Below are positions 54,126 through 62,389 of a DNA stretch of 64,000 bases, piece after piece. The position numbers and the translations under genes were made by a program. Position 1 is the stretch's first letter. The number at the start of each line of letters is the position of its first letter. The DNA is from an uncultured Aquimarina sp. (GTDB lineage: Bacteria > Bacteroidota > Bacteroidia > Flavobacteriales > Flavobacteriaceae), in the NCBI GenBank assembly GCA_947496705.1, contig CANMDW010000003.1:153622-217621 (forward strand), written 5' to 3'. Under the pieces are notes generated by a model. It worked only from the letters and a program-made list of their open reading frames with translations. It ran no database searches and was not told the DNA's origin.

Positions 54126-55232
54126 CTAAAAATCAAACCTCAACTGTATAATTTCAACTTCTTTATCTTCTTTCTCCTTTTTCTTCTGCTTACCGGTATT
54201 GAGATTAGACAATGAAATCCCCAATAAACGTACAGAATTTTTCATTTTATCCTGATACAGCAATTCTTTGGCAGTTTCCAGTAAGATTGCAGCATCACTC
54301 ACAAAATAAGGCAGGGTTTTACTTCGGGTTTGCAGGGTAAAATCACTATATCTAATTTTAAGGGTCACCGTTCTGCCGGAAACTTTACTATGTTTTAAGC
54401 GTTTCTGCAATTCTTCGGCAATACTTTCTAATCGCTCCAGCATATAAATCTCTGAGGCGATATTCTCGCTAAAGGTACGTTCTGCAGCCAGAGACTTACG
54501 TTCGCGATTGGGTTTTACTTCGCTTAGGTGAATTCCGCGCACAATGCGATAGTAATGCCCTCCCGATTTTCCGAAATGTTGCTTCAGGAAATCCTCAGAC
54601 TTTAATTTCAGGTCTTTCCCGGTATAGATTCCCATCTGATACATTTTCGCCTGGGTAACCTTCCCTACTCCATAGAATTTCTTAACATCCAAATCTTCCA
54701 GAAATTCAATGACTTCTTCGGGATTTACAGTTTTTTGTCCGTTGGGTTTATGGTAATCGCTGGCAACTTTTGCGATAAACTTATTAATAGAGATTCCGGC
54801 AGAGGCCGTTAATCCAACTTCCTCAAAAATGCGTTGTCTTATCTCCCGGGCAATTAAGGTCGCACTGGGATTTCCTTTTTTATTCTCGGTAACATCCAGA
54901 TAGGCTTCATCCAGCGACAAGGGTTCTACCAGATCTGTGTAGTCAAAGAATATTTTTCGCACCAGATTAGAGATCTCTTTGTAGCGATCAAATCTAGGGC
55001 GAACGAAGATCAGATCGGGGCATAGTTTTCGAGCCTTAAAACCTGGCATAGCCGACCGCACACCAAATACACGAGCTTCGTAACTGGCGGCACTTACTAC
55101 TCCGCGTTTTGACCCCCCGCCAACAGCCAATGGCTTCCCTTTTAATTCAGGGTCATCCATTTGTTCGACAGAAGCATAAAACGCATCCATATCGACATGT
55201 ATGATCTTTCTGTGTATATTCAATTCCTCCAC
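54126..55232 (-). CDS. dinB: DNA polymerase IV (Y-family)
   Basis: A 368-residue translesion polymerase. Motifs are IHVDMDAFYASVEQMDDPEL (metal-binding Asp), YEARVFGVRSAMPGF, PLSLDEAYLDVTENK (catalytic Asp/Glu), helix-hairpin-helix segments (KFYGVGKVTQAKMYQMGI) and a little-finger domain. The start is probably GTG at 55232 (VEELNIHRK...). A TATTTTTG box at 55237-55244 lies directly before it, which would make the transcript nearly leaderless. The 25-residue upstream extension is rejected. Confidence 0.93.
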   Translation of the reverse strand: MEELNIHRKIIHVDMDAFYASVEQMDDPELKGKPLAVGGGSKRGVVSAASYEARVFGVRSAMPGFKARKLCPDLIFVRPRFDRYKEISNLVRKIFFDYTDLVEPLSLDEAYLDVTENKKGNPSATLIAREIRQRIFEEVGLTASAGISINKFIAKVASDYHKPNGQKTVNPEEVIEFLEDLDVKKFYGVGKVTQAKMYQMGIYTGKDLKLKSEDFLKQHFGKSGGHYYRIVRGIHLSEVKPNRERKSLAAERTFSENIASEIYMLERLESIAEELQKRLKHSKVSGRTVTLKIRYSDFTLQTRSKTLPYFVSDAAILLETAKELLYQDKMKNSVRLLGISLSNLNTGKQKKKEKEDKEVEIIQLRFDF

Positions 55233-55236
55233 TATA

Positions 55237-55244
55237 CAAAAATA
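55237..55244 (-). promoter_or_regulatory. -7 box of dinB
   Basis: TATTTTTG on the minus strand fits TAnnTTTG, 5 bases from the GTG start at 55232. If used, translation starts almost at the transcript end. Confidence 0.4.
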
Positions 55245-55277
55245 ACAGATTAACTTTAAACCAATAAGGGTCGCTAC

Positions 55278-55295
55278 GCCTGTCGGCAACCAGGC
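55278..55295. repeat. Dispersed GC-rich palindrome, copy E
   Basis: GCCTG and CAGGC flank TCGGCAAC in the stretch before dinB. It resembles a degenerate copy of the GC-rich intergenic palindromes. The rest of 55296-55500 shows nothing clear. Confidence 0.4.
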
Positions 55296-55500
55296 TTTTA
55301 GAATCAAGACTTTTATCTCAAAAATTGAAGTTTGTACCCCATCATATGTTTTCCAACAAGACCCATCAGGTTTTCAAAACCTTACAGGTCTCACTTCATC
55401 ATAATTCAAATTATAATATCTTTAGATTTCAGAATTAAAAGATTCCCACCAGAGTGTATCATAAGTGATAGCCGAAGGGTAGAAATAAAAAAACGTTTTC

Positions 55501-56163
55501 ATGAAAACAGCAATTATATTAGGGGCAACAGGATTAACAGGAGGAATTTTATTAGAACAATTGATGCATGATGACCGATATGGTAATATCAAACTGTTTT
55601 CCAGGAAAAGTGTCGGTATCTCACACCCAAAAATTGAAGAATATTTGGTCGATATGCTTCAACTTGAAGAAACAACGCAAGATTTTACGGCTGATGAAGT
55701 CTTTTGCTGTATCGGAACCACCAATGCCAAAACACCTGATAAAGACTTGTATCGTAAAATTGATTATGGAATTCCTGTAAATGCCGCCAAACTTTGTAAA
55801 AAAAACAATATCAAAACGCTATTGGTGATTTCGGCCTTGGGCGCAGATGCAAAAAGCAAGGTGTTTTATAATCGCACCAAGGGTGAAATGGAAAAAGCGG
55901 TTTTAGAATTTGATATTCCTAAAACTCATATTCTTCAGCCCTCACTTATTGGCGGAAAAAGAGATGAAAAAAGACCTGGCGAATACTTTTTTAAGGTAGT
56001 AATGAAGATTTTTAATCCATTACTTATGGGTTCGTTGAAGAAATACCGTACTATTCATCCTGAAACGATCGTTTTATCCATGATTTGGTTGGCAAATCAT
56101 GAATTTGATCAAAAAAGGATTGTTTCTGATGAGATAAACACAATCGCCAAAAAAGCTAAATGA
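55501..56163 (+). CDS. NAD(P)H-binding oxidoreductase (atypical SDR)
   Basis: A 220-residue Rossmann protein with the N-terminal glycine motif ILGATGLTGGILLEQL, the segment EVFCCIGTTNAKTPDKDLYR, VISALGADAKSKVFYNRTKG and a C-terminal HTIHPE-like tail. It fits the atypical SDR/NmrA-like (TIP30-related) family often annotated as nucleoside-diphosphate-sugar epimerase. The substrate is unknown. It is 3 bases from the CYTH gene. Confidence 0.85.
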   Translation: MKTAIILGATGLTGGILLEQLMHDDRYGNIKLFSRKSVGISHPKIEEYLVDMLQLEETTQDFTADEVFCCIGTTNAKTPDKDLYRKIDYGIPVNAAKLCKKNNIKTLLVISALGADAKSKVFYNRTKGEMEKAVLEFDIPKTHILQPSLIGGKRDEKRPGEYFFKVVMKIFNPLLMGSLKKYRTIHPETIVLSMIWLANHEFDQKRIVSDEINTIAKKAK

Positions 56164-56166
56164 TTT

Positions 56167-56634
56167 ATGATCGAAATAGAACGTAAATTCCTTGTAAATT
56201 CTGAGGATTTTAAAAAAGAAGCACATAAAAATACCCGGATTGTTCAAGGGTTTTTAAATACCGATCCCAAACGAACTGTGAGAGTTAGAATTAAAGGAAC
56301 GCAAGCCTTTCTTACTGTTAAAGGAATTGGAAGTACCTCAGGTACTTCTCGATTTGAATGGGAAAAAGAAATTGATGCATTAGAAGCAGAACAATTGATG
56401 CTTTTATGCGAAAAAGAAATCATTGAAAAAGTACGTTATGAAATCTCTTTAGGAAATCACCTGTACGAAGTTGATGAATTCTCTGGAGAAAACAAAGGTC
56501 TCATCATAGCCGAAATTGAATTAGAAGACGAAAATGAAACATTCTTAAAGCCAGATTGGTTAGGGCAAGAAGTTACAGGTGATCGACGATATTATAACTC
56601 TCAATTAAGTAAAAATCCTTATATGCTATGGTAA
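56167..56634 (+). CDS. CYTH-domain triphosphate tunnel protein
   Basis: A 155-residue CYTH/triphosphate-tunnel protein. The signature ExExK is at IEIERKFLV, followed by RVRIKGTQAFLTVKG, SRFEWEKEI and YEVDEFSGENKGLIIAEIE. Family members are inorganic triphosphatases or class IV adenylyl cyclases; the short single-domain form here favours triphosphatase activity. It is co-transcribed with the SDR gene. Confidence 0.9.
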   Translation: MIEIERKFLVNSEDFKKEAHKNTRIVQGFLNTDPKRTVRVRIKGTQAFLTVKGIGSTSGTSRFEWEKEIDALEAEQLMLLCEKEIIEKVRYEISLGNHLYEVDEFSGENKGLIIAEIELEDENETFLKPDWLGQEVTGDRRYYNSQLSKNPYMLW

Positions 56635-56772
56635 AAAAGTAATCCTTATATGCCTTTTGCTTCCTTTAACATTTTTTTAAAATTCATTAACAAAAAAGTA
56701 ACATAATCTTATCGTAAGGCGCACAGAATAAACCCGTCTAAAAGCACTTATTATTAACCAAAAGTTGCAATT

Positions 56773-57678
56773 ATGTTACACAAATCTAAAAGATCCCTGA
56801 TAGGGATCGCATTACTTGCTTGTCCTTTTTTATCGATTCTGGCACAGATTCCTGTGAATGGTTTTTACCCTAAAAAAAACACGCTCACCCTGGCTCCCAG
56901 CTATTCGTATAAAAGTTATGATGAGTTTTACCGAGGAGCTACCTTATCAGAAGGAAATCCGGCCGGTTTGGGAGAAATTTCTTCATCAATTATCTCGTTT
57001 TATGGCCAATATGCTATATTAGATTGGTTATCTACCACCGTTACTCTGCCATATATTAGTGTAGAAAGTGAAGATGGTATTTTGGATCCCGTTCAAGAAG
57101 TGTCTCAGGTTGATGGAGTACAGGACTTAGGTGTTTTTCTAAAAGCGAAAATTTTGGAAAAAAAATTCGATAATTCATCTAAGGTTACTTTAGGAGGTGC
57201 CTCGGGAATAACTTTTCCCGTAGGGAATTATGAGGGAGCAGGTGTACTCTCTCTTGGTAATCAAGCCACCACAGTAAATGGAGCAGCGATTGCCCAATAC
57301 GCTACCCCGATTAAAATATTTGCCGAAGTTCAATTGGGATATAGTTTAAGAAACAGTAGTGATTTTGATATCCCAAATGCAATGCTATATAGTGCCAAAA
57401 TCGGATACCACAACAGCCTCTTTTATATGCACGCCAAACTCAACATACAAAATTCTATGTCTGGGTTTGATATTGGTACGCCAGAATTTGGTGATGCCGG
57501 AGGTGCTGCAATCCTGCCAGAAACCGAAGTAGATTTCACCAATTTATCCTTTGATTTTTATGTTCCCGTATATAAAAATAGTATTGGTGTCTCTGCGGGT
57601 TACGGTACTACCCTGGATGGTAGAAATTATAATAATGAATCTGCTTTTTCCTTTGGATTAGTGTATACGGCCAAATAA
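56773..57678 (+). CDS. Predicted outer-membrane transporter-like barrel
   Basis: A 301-residue exported protein. The signal peptide (LIGIALLACPFLSILAQ) is followed by alternating beta strands, with GFYPKKNTLTLAPSYSYKSY at the start, paired loops with Asp/Glu/Asn, and FSFGLVYTAK at the C-terminus. It resembles MetA-type outer-membrane channel proteins, but no function is provable. Confidence 0.75.
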   Translation: MLHKSKRSLIGIALLACPFLSILAQIPVNGFYPKKNTLTLAPSYSYKSYDEFYRGATLSEGNPAGLGEISSSIISFYGQYAILDWLSTTVTLPYISVESEDGILDPVQEVSQVDGVQDLGVFLKAKILEKKFDNSSKVTLGGASGITFPVGNYEGAGVLSLGNQATTVNGAAIAQYATPIKIFAEVQLGYSLRNSSDFDIPNAMLYSAKIGYHNSLFYMHAKLNIQNSMSGFDIGTPEFGDAGGAAILPETEVDFTNLSFDFYVPVYKNSIGVSAGYGTTLDGRNYNNESAFSFGLVYTAK

Positions 57679-57696
57679 AAAAAAATTGAAACCGAC

Positions 57697-57718
57697 CCTG
57701 CCTTGCCGGCCAGGCAGG
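57697..57718. repeat. Dispersed GC-rich palindrome, copy F
   Basis: CCTGCCTTGCC and GGCCAGGCAGG form a near-perfect 22-bp palindrome with one mismatched pair. It lies just after the barrel gene's stop, with CGAGGC nearby at 57724. Confidence 0.7.
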
Positions 57719-57788
57719 TATCTTCGAGGCAAAGCCATCACAGAATTATTTAGGTTCATCCTATTTCATAATGTACAAATTGCTTAAT

Positions 57789-57824
57789 AAAACACCATCA
57801 AATGCCTATATTTGATGGTGTTTT
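57789..57824 (+). terminator. Terminator of the barrel gene
   Basis: AAAACACCATCAAA and TTTGATGGTGTTTT form a perfect 14-bp stem with an 8-base loop and a T-rich tail. Confidence 0.85.
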
Positions 57825-57841
57825 ATTTAAAATTATGTCTT

Positions 57842-58357
57842 ATGTTCAGGTCTGTTATTCAAATATTGAGTGTCTCTATGATGTTGTTCCATGTTTCCTG
57901 TCAGCAACAGAAAGAAGAAATCAAAAAAGAAACTGAAAGTATAGAAAAAGCTGTTAAAGAATCAAACCCTTCGGTAAAATCTATCAAAGAAAAACTGGTC
58001 AAAGATGGTTTTCAGATCTTTGATTATATTGATGAGGAAACAGGGGATACCGTGATTATGCAACAATACTTCATCGCTTTCTTAAAAAGAGGTTCGAATC
58101 GTTCTCAATCTGAAAAAGAAGCCGATAGTTTGCAAAAACTACATCTGGAGCATTTGGGCAGCATGTATAAGCAAGGGTATGCAGATATTTCAGGTCCTTT
58201 TGGAGATGATGGAGATATTCGTGGTATTACCATTTACAATACGCCGACCCAGAAAATGGCAGATAGCCTTGCCAATATGGATCCAATGGTAAAAGCCGGG
58301 CGTTTGGTGATCGAAATTCATCCCTGGTGGGCCGCGAAAGGATTTCCTTTGAGGTAG
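57842..58357 (+). CDS. YCII-like domain lipoprotein
   Basis: A 171-residue protein with a lipoprotein signal ending SMMLFHVSC (Cys19). It has an acidic/lysine-rich linker (QKEEIKKETESIEKAVKESN), then a YCII-related domain (YFIAFLKRGSNRSQSEKEA, LGSMYKQGYADISGPFGDDG, LVIEIHPWW). YCII proteins are ferredoxin-like and mostly uncharacterised. The start is the ATG at 57842; the upstream in-frame ATG overlaps the preceding terminator. Confidence 0.8.
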   Translation: MFRSVIQILSVSMMLFHVSCQQQKEEIKKETESIEKAVKESNPSVKSIKEKLVKDGFQIFDYIDEETGDTVIMQQYFIAFLKRGSNRSQSEKEADSLQKLHLEHLGSMYKQGYADISGPFGDDGDIRGITIYNTPTQKMADSLANMDPMVKAGRLVIEIHPWWAAKGFPLR

Positions 58358-58470
58358 CCCCCTAACTCCCAAAGGGGGAACAATTAAAACTCCTGTAAAA
58401 TGCCAGCATTTTACAGGAGTTTTAATATATAATAATATTTATAATTCCCCCTTTGGGGGTTAGGGGGCTT
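58356..58470. repeat. Long GC-rich inverted repeat around a terminator
   Basis: AGCCCCCTAACTCCC-AAAGGGGGAA (58356-58380) and TTCCCCCTTTGGGGG-TTAGGGGGCT (58445-58469) are 25-bp arms with one mismatch. They enclose the inner hairpin 58383-58426. Each arm runs over the end of one convergent gene. Similar CCCCCTAAC/GTTAGGGGG arms are known as dispersed intergenic repeats in Bacteroidota. Confidence 0.8.
58383..58426. terminator. Inner 21-bp terminator stem
   Basis: ATTAAAACTCCTGTAAAATGC and its exact reverse complement are separated by CA, a near-continuous 21-bp stem between convergent genes. Confidence 0.85.
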
Positions 58471-60811
58471 TAATCGTTATCCTTCTCTTTAATTCATTTC
58501 CCTTTTCATCCAAAACGGTAATTATATGTGCTCCCGGGCTGGGTAACACCGGCATTTCATGAAACTGCTTCGTTACCCCTACAAATTGGTCATCGATATA
58601 CCAAAACACTCGTGTTTCGGGATTGGTATGGGCAATTTTAAGCACTACTTCGTTGGTTGTGCCATCAAACCTTTTGGGTAAATACACACTGCTATTGGCC
58701 TTGGGGAAGATAAAATCCATTCGCTCCTGGGTTTCTTTTACACAATCTGATCGATAAGGCGGTAACGATCGGTAATCTGCATTGTTGGTTTTAAAAAAAT
58801 ACTCCTGCAACGGTGGCAACACAAACCATGATTCGTGAACAATATTGGGAACAGGCTCACAAGAAGAATTTACACGGTACTGCTTCGCAGCATCCAAATG
58901 TACTAATTGATGATACGGGCAGGGTTTGGTTCTGGTTCCTGAAACGGGAACATACAATTGCTTTACAGGGCATTGGCCAGCTGCCAGAAAACCACTTTTT
59001 GTGCAAACGGTCATTTCGATCAGGTCATCATACGGTGCAGGAAACCATTCTGAATTGGGTAGCAGATTAAATACATCAAACAATACCGGTGCGGCCGAAT
59101 TCAATCCGGTAAGCTCGGGGCGGCCTTCGCCATCGGCATTACCAATCCAGATACCCACAACATGCTTCTTACTCACACCAATTGCCCATGCATCGCGATT
59201 ACCAAAACTGGTTCCTGTTTTCCAGGCGATCTGTTTCGAAGAATCATAAAACTCCCAGGCTTCATCGCCTTCAGGCCGGTTTACTTTTTTCATTGCTTCA
59301 AAAGTCAGCCAGATACTTCCAGCTCCAAAAACCGGTTTTTGATTGCTTTTTTTTCCAAAATCAACACTTTTATCTGCTAAAATGATGGGTTCTGTAAATT
59401 CCTGGGTAAAATATTCACTAGAGGTATCTTGATAATGGTTCAATGTCCCCGCAAAACCGGCATAGGTTTTACACAGATCCCAGAGGTTACCTTCGGCCCC
59501 GCCCACAATCAATGACAAGCCATAATGATCTGCACCATATTTTACATCTTTGATATGAAACGCATTCATTTCATCTCTGAAACGCTGTAATCCATATTGC
59601 TGCAATAATCGAACCGCCGGCACATTCAATGAGCGGGCTAACGCCCTGTTTGCCGATACCGCACCACTGTAGCTCTCATCAAAATTCCTGGGATTGTAGC
59701 CTGCAATCACCGTAGGGATATCAGAAACCAACTGTTCGGGCAACAATTCACCTTTATCCATCATGGCCGCATACAACAATGGCTTTAATGTGCTGCCTGT
59801 ACTTCGTGCTGCCTGGATGATATCTACATCTTTCTGATGGATTTTATCTGTGGGTGTATTGCCCACATAACTCAAAACTTCTCTGGTATCTACATCCAAC
59901 ACCAGGACTGCCATATTGTAGACTTCATTTTGTCTCAATATCTCATACTGTTGTTGTACCACCCGATTCACTTGTTTTTGTAATACTACATTGATCGTAG
60001 TTTGTATTCTTTCACCATGATGATCAATTGACAAACGATCCAGTAAATGTTGCGCAGTTTGCGGTAACCGATATGGTTTTTGAGGTAATGCTTCGCTAAC
60101 AGACAATTCGTAGGTTAAAGAATCGATTGTTTCTTGTTCTAAAAGGATTTTTAACAATCGATTTCGTTTATTGAGTAATTGCAGCTGATTCTTACCGGGA
60201 TAGATCAACGCCGGAGCATTAGGTAATATCGCCAAAGTTGCACTTTCTGCCCAGGATAATTGATAGGCTGGTAACCCAAAATACCGCCAGGCAGCCATGT
60301 CGATCCCCACCACATTTCCGCCAAAGGGAGCATGAGAAGCGTATAGTTTGAGGATATTTTCTTTAGAGGTCCCCAACTCCAGGCGTGTGGCGAGGATGAG
60401 TTCTTTCAATTTTTCGAAATACGTTCTTTTTTTACCCTTTCGCGCCAGACGAATTACCTGTTGCGTGATAGTGCTGCCGCCACGAACTATTTTACCCTCT
60501 TTAAAGTTTTCGCGAATCGCCGCTACCATTGTCACAGGATTGAACCCAAAATGACGATAAAACTGCTGGTCTTCAAAAGCTATAATGCATCGTCTGAATT
60601 TTTGAGGGACGCTATCGGTTTCCGGAAACCGCCATTGCCCGTCTTTTGCGATTTTAGCACCAAGTAATTCTCCTTTTCTGGTTTCGATTACTGTAGCCGC
60701 AGGATCTTGAAATAATGGTTTTGGCAATGAGAAATAATACCATAGCAATATCATTGCAAAAATGATGAAGCGTTTTGGATGTTTTTTGATATAGTTAGTT
60801 CTTATTTTCAA
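58460..60811 (-). CDS. pbpC: Penicillin-binding protein 1C
   Basis: A 783-residue bifunctional class A PBP. A short cytoplasmic tail and anchor (FIIFAMILLWYYFSL) precede the glycosyltransferase domain (CIIAFEDQQFYRHFGFNPVT, GGSTITQQVIRLARKG). The transpeptidase domain has the nucleophile Ser in RSTGSTLKPLLYAAM, then SRSLN-type and KTGTSFGNRDAW motifs, and a C-terminal BiPBP domain. The start is TTG at 60811; no ATG is close. PbpC often pairs with an alpha-2-macroglobulin, whose gene lies 1.6 kb away. Confidence 0.93.
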   Translation of the reverse strand: MKIRTNYIKKHPKRFIIFAMILLWYYFSLPKPLFQDPAATVIETRKGELLGAKIAKDGQWRFPETDSVPQKFRRCIIAFEDQQFYRHFGFNPVTMVAAIRENFKEGKIVRGGSTITQQVIRLARKGKKRTYFEKLKELILATRLELGTSKENILKLYASHAPFGGNVVGIDMAAWRYFGLPAYQLSWAESATLAILPNAPALIYPGKNQLQLLNKRNRLLKILLEQETIDSLTYELSVSEALPQKPYRLPQTAQHLLDRLSIDHHGERIQTTINVVLQKQVNRVVQQQYEILRQNEVYNMAVLVLDVDTREVLSYVGNTPTDKIHQKDVDIIQAARSTGSTLKPLLYAAMMDKGELLPEQLVSDIPTVIAGYNPRNFDESYSGAVSANRALARSLNVPAVRLLQQYGLQRFRDEMNAFHIKDVKYGADHYGLSLIVGGAEGNLWDLCKTYAGFAGTLNHYQDTSSEYFTQEFTEPIILADKSVDFGKKSNQKPVFGAGSIWLTFEAMKKVNRPEGDEAWEFYDSSKQIAWKTGTSFGNRDAWAIGVSKKHVVGIWIGNADGEGRPELTGLNSAAPVLFDVFNLLPNSEWFPAPYDDLIEMTVCTKSGFLAAGQCPVKQLYVPVSGTRTKPCPYHQLVHLDAAKQYRVNSSCEPVPNIVHESWFVLPPLQEYFFKTNNADYRSLPPYRSDCVKETQERMDFIFPKANSSVYLPKRFDGTTNEVVLKIAHTNPETRVFWYIDDQFVGVTKQFHEMPVLPSPGAHIITVLDEKGNELKRRITIKAP

Positions 60812-61123
60812 ATTAAAATGGTGTTTTAACCCGATTTAATCCTGCCGTGTCAAATGTACTATTAAGTTCTGTCGGATTAAAATTACTCTTCAAGAATCAC
60901 ATGCATTGGGTGTAGGCAATTTTTCTGTTTTTAAAAGTTTGGGCGACCACAAGGGTCTTTTCTGGTACATCACCTCGGCCATCGATTGCCTGCTGTGTTC
61001 AAATTCCTCGCACTTCCTTAGTCAGGCTTCGAGATTTCCTCTACAATCAATTAAAAATTATACTTGCATAATAATTTCGCTATTTTTATGTTTCAATTAT
61101 TATTAACCAAATTATTTACACAA
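60812..61123. other. Intergenic region between pbpC and the SOD-like gene
   Basis: About 310 bases without a gene. It holds a GC-rich stretch (GGGCGACCACAAGGGTC at about 60949) resembling a decayed dispersed repeat. An in-frame ATG at 61064 would extend the SOD-like ORF but is unnecessary. Confidence 0.4.
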
Positions 61124-61669
61124 ATGAAAAATTACCTCACATTTTCAATCGTACTTGCATGCTCTTTTTCTTTAATTATCACTTCTTGTAGTGACGACGA
61201 CAACAATCCGGCAGAAAAAAAGGCAACGGCTATTATCGGTGCCAAGAATGACAGCGGAATTTCCGGAACCGTCACTTTTACCGAAGTTAATGGAGTAGTA
61301 ACCATGAATGCTGAAGTTTCTAATGTAACTGCTGCTGGTGATCACGCAATACACATTCATGAAACCGGGGATTGTAGTGCAAATGACGGTACCTCTGCCG
61401 GTGGCCACTGGAATCCTACAAATGTTGATCATGGTGAATGGGGCACAGCTCCTTTTCATATCGGGGATATTGGCAACATTGTTGTTGACGCCAATGGCAA
61501 TGGCACTATTGTCAGACAAACCAACTTATGGTGTATTGGCTGCGATGATCAAAATAAAAATATCTTGAATAAAGCAATTATCATTCACGAAGGTCCGGAT
61601 GATTTTTCTTCACAACCCTCTGGAGCAGCAGGTCCAAGAATTGGTTGTGGTGAAATTATCCAGGATTAA
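61124..61669 (+). CDS. Cu/Zn superoxide dismutase-like lipoprotein
   Basis: A 181-residue lipoprotein (signal ending LIITSC, Cys22) with a SodC-type domain. Metal ligands are visible: HIHETGDCSANDG, GGHWNPTNVDHGEWG, APFHIGDIGNI, AIIIHEGPDDF, and the Arg of AGPRIGCGEI. One difference is the NLWCIGCDDQNK insertion before the last histidine. It detoxifies superoxide in the periplasm or at the outer membrane. The ATG at 61124 starts the signal peptide. Confidence 0.88.
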   Translation: MKNYLTFSIVLACSFSLIITSCSDDDNNPAEKKATAIIGAKNDSGISGTVTFTEVNGVVTMNAEVSNVTAAGDHAIHIHETGDCSANDGTSAGGHWNPTNVDHGEWGTAPFHIGDIGNIVVDANGNGTIVRQTNLWCIGCDDQNKNILNKAIIIHEGPDDFSSQPSGAAGPRIGCGEIIQD

Positions 61670-61848
61670 TCCTTTAGAAAGCATAGCTTAAACCACTATA
61701 TACATATCGGCACATCATGTTGTATCTATCCTTTCATCGATGAGATCATCTTTTGTGCTTCTCTGAATGCTTTTTCAAAAGCCTGTGTTTATCCTGGTTT
61801 AATCTAAAAAATTATGTATTCAAAGATTATTTTATTCAACTTTTATTT

Positions 61849-62235
61849 TTACAAACTCATTGTTAGTCCTTTAGATCTTGAAAAACCATAGGCCTCATAA
61901 AAAGATTCTAAATCTGGTTTGGTATTCAAAAACACTTGTTCGATATCATCCAGCTGATCTAATAATTGCTTAACGATTACCTTACCAAGCCCTTGCTTTC
62001 TGTAGCTTTTATCCACCACAATATCATCCAGCATTGCGCGGTAAACACCATCTGAAAGTGCACGTCCAAATCCAATAAGTTGATCTTTATCCCTAATTAC
62101 AACATATGTTTTTGTGTTATTTAATACAATTTCTATCCTTTCTATTGATCTGTCTTTGGCCCAACTCGTTTGTAAAAAGAGACTCAATAGTTCTGATGCT
62201 TCCGGAAGTCGTTCTGTTGAAATAGTATACTCCAT
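61849..62235 (-). CDS. GNAT-family N-acetyltransferase
   Basis: A 128-residue compact GNAT: SLFLQTSWAKDRSIERIEI, LIGFGRALSDGVYRAMLDDI, then the acetyl-CoA loop SYRKQGLGKVIVKQLLDQL and ESFYEAYGFSRSKGL. The substrate is unknown. It lies between the SOD-like gene and the macroglobulin gene. Confidence 0.85.
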   Translation of the reverse strand: MEYTISTERLPEASELLSLFLQTSWAKDRSIERIEIVLNNTKTYVVIRDKDQLIGFGRALSDGVYRAMLDDIVVDKSYRKQGLGKVIVKQLLDQLDDIEQVFLNTKPDLESFYEAYGFSRSKGLTMSL

Positions 62236-62389
62236 TTATGTTTGATTCATCTTTTTCATCTGTTACTTAATCGATAGTTATCGGGATACACCTGAATGAC
62301 AACTATTTTAGGAAAAACACCTTCCTGACCCTTCTCAATGAGAAAATTCACTCAAAAACTAACATACTCAACAACTCACTCACTAAATA

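Noticed and set aside
55233..55307. Longer DinB start
   Set aside because: The first residues do not match the family N-terminus and include the GC-rich repeat; GTG at 55232 fits the conserved start.
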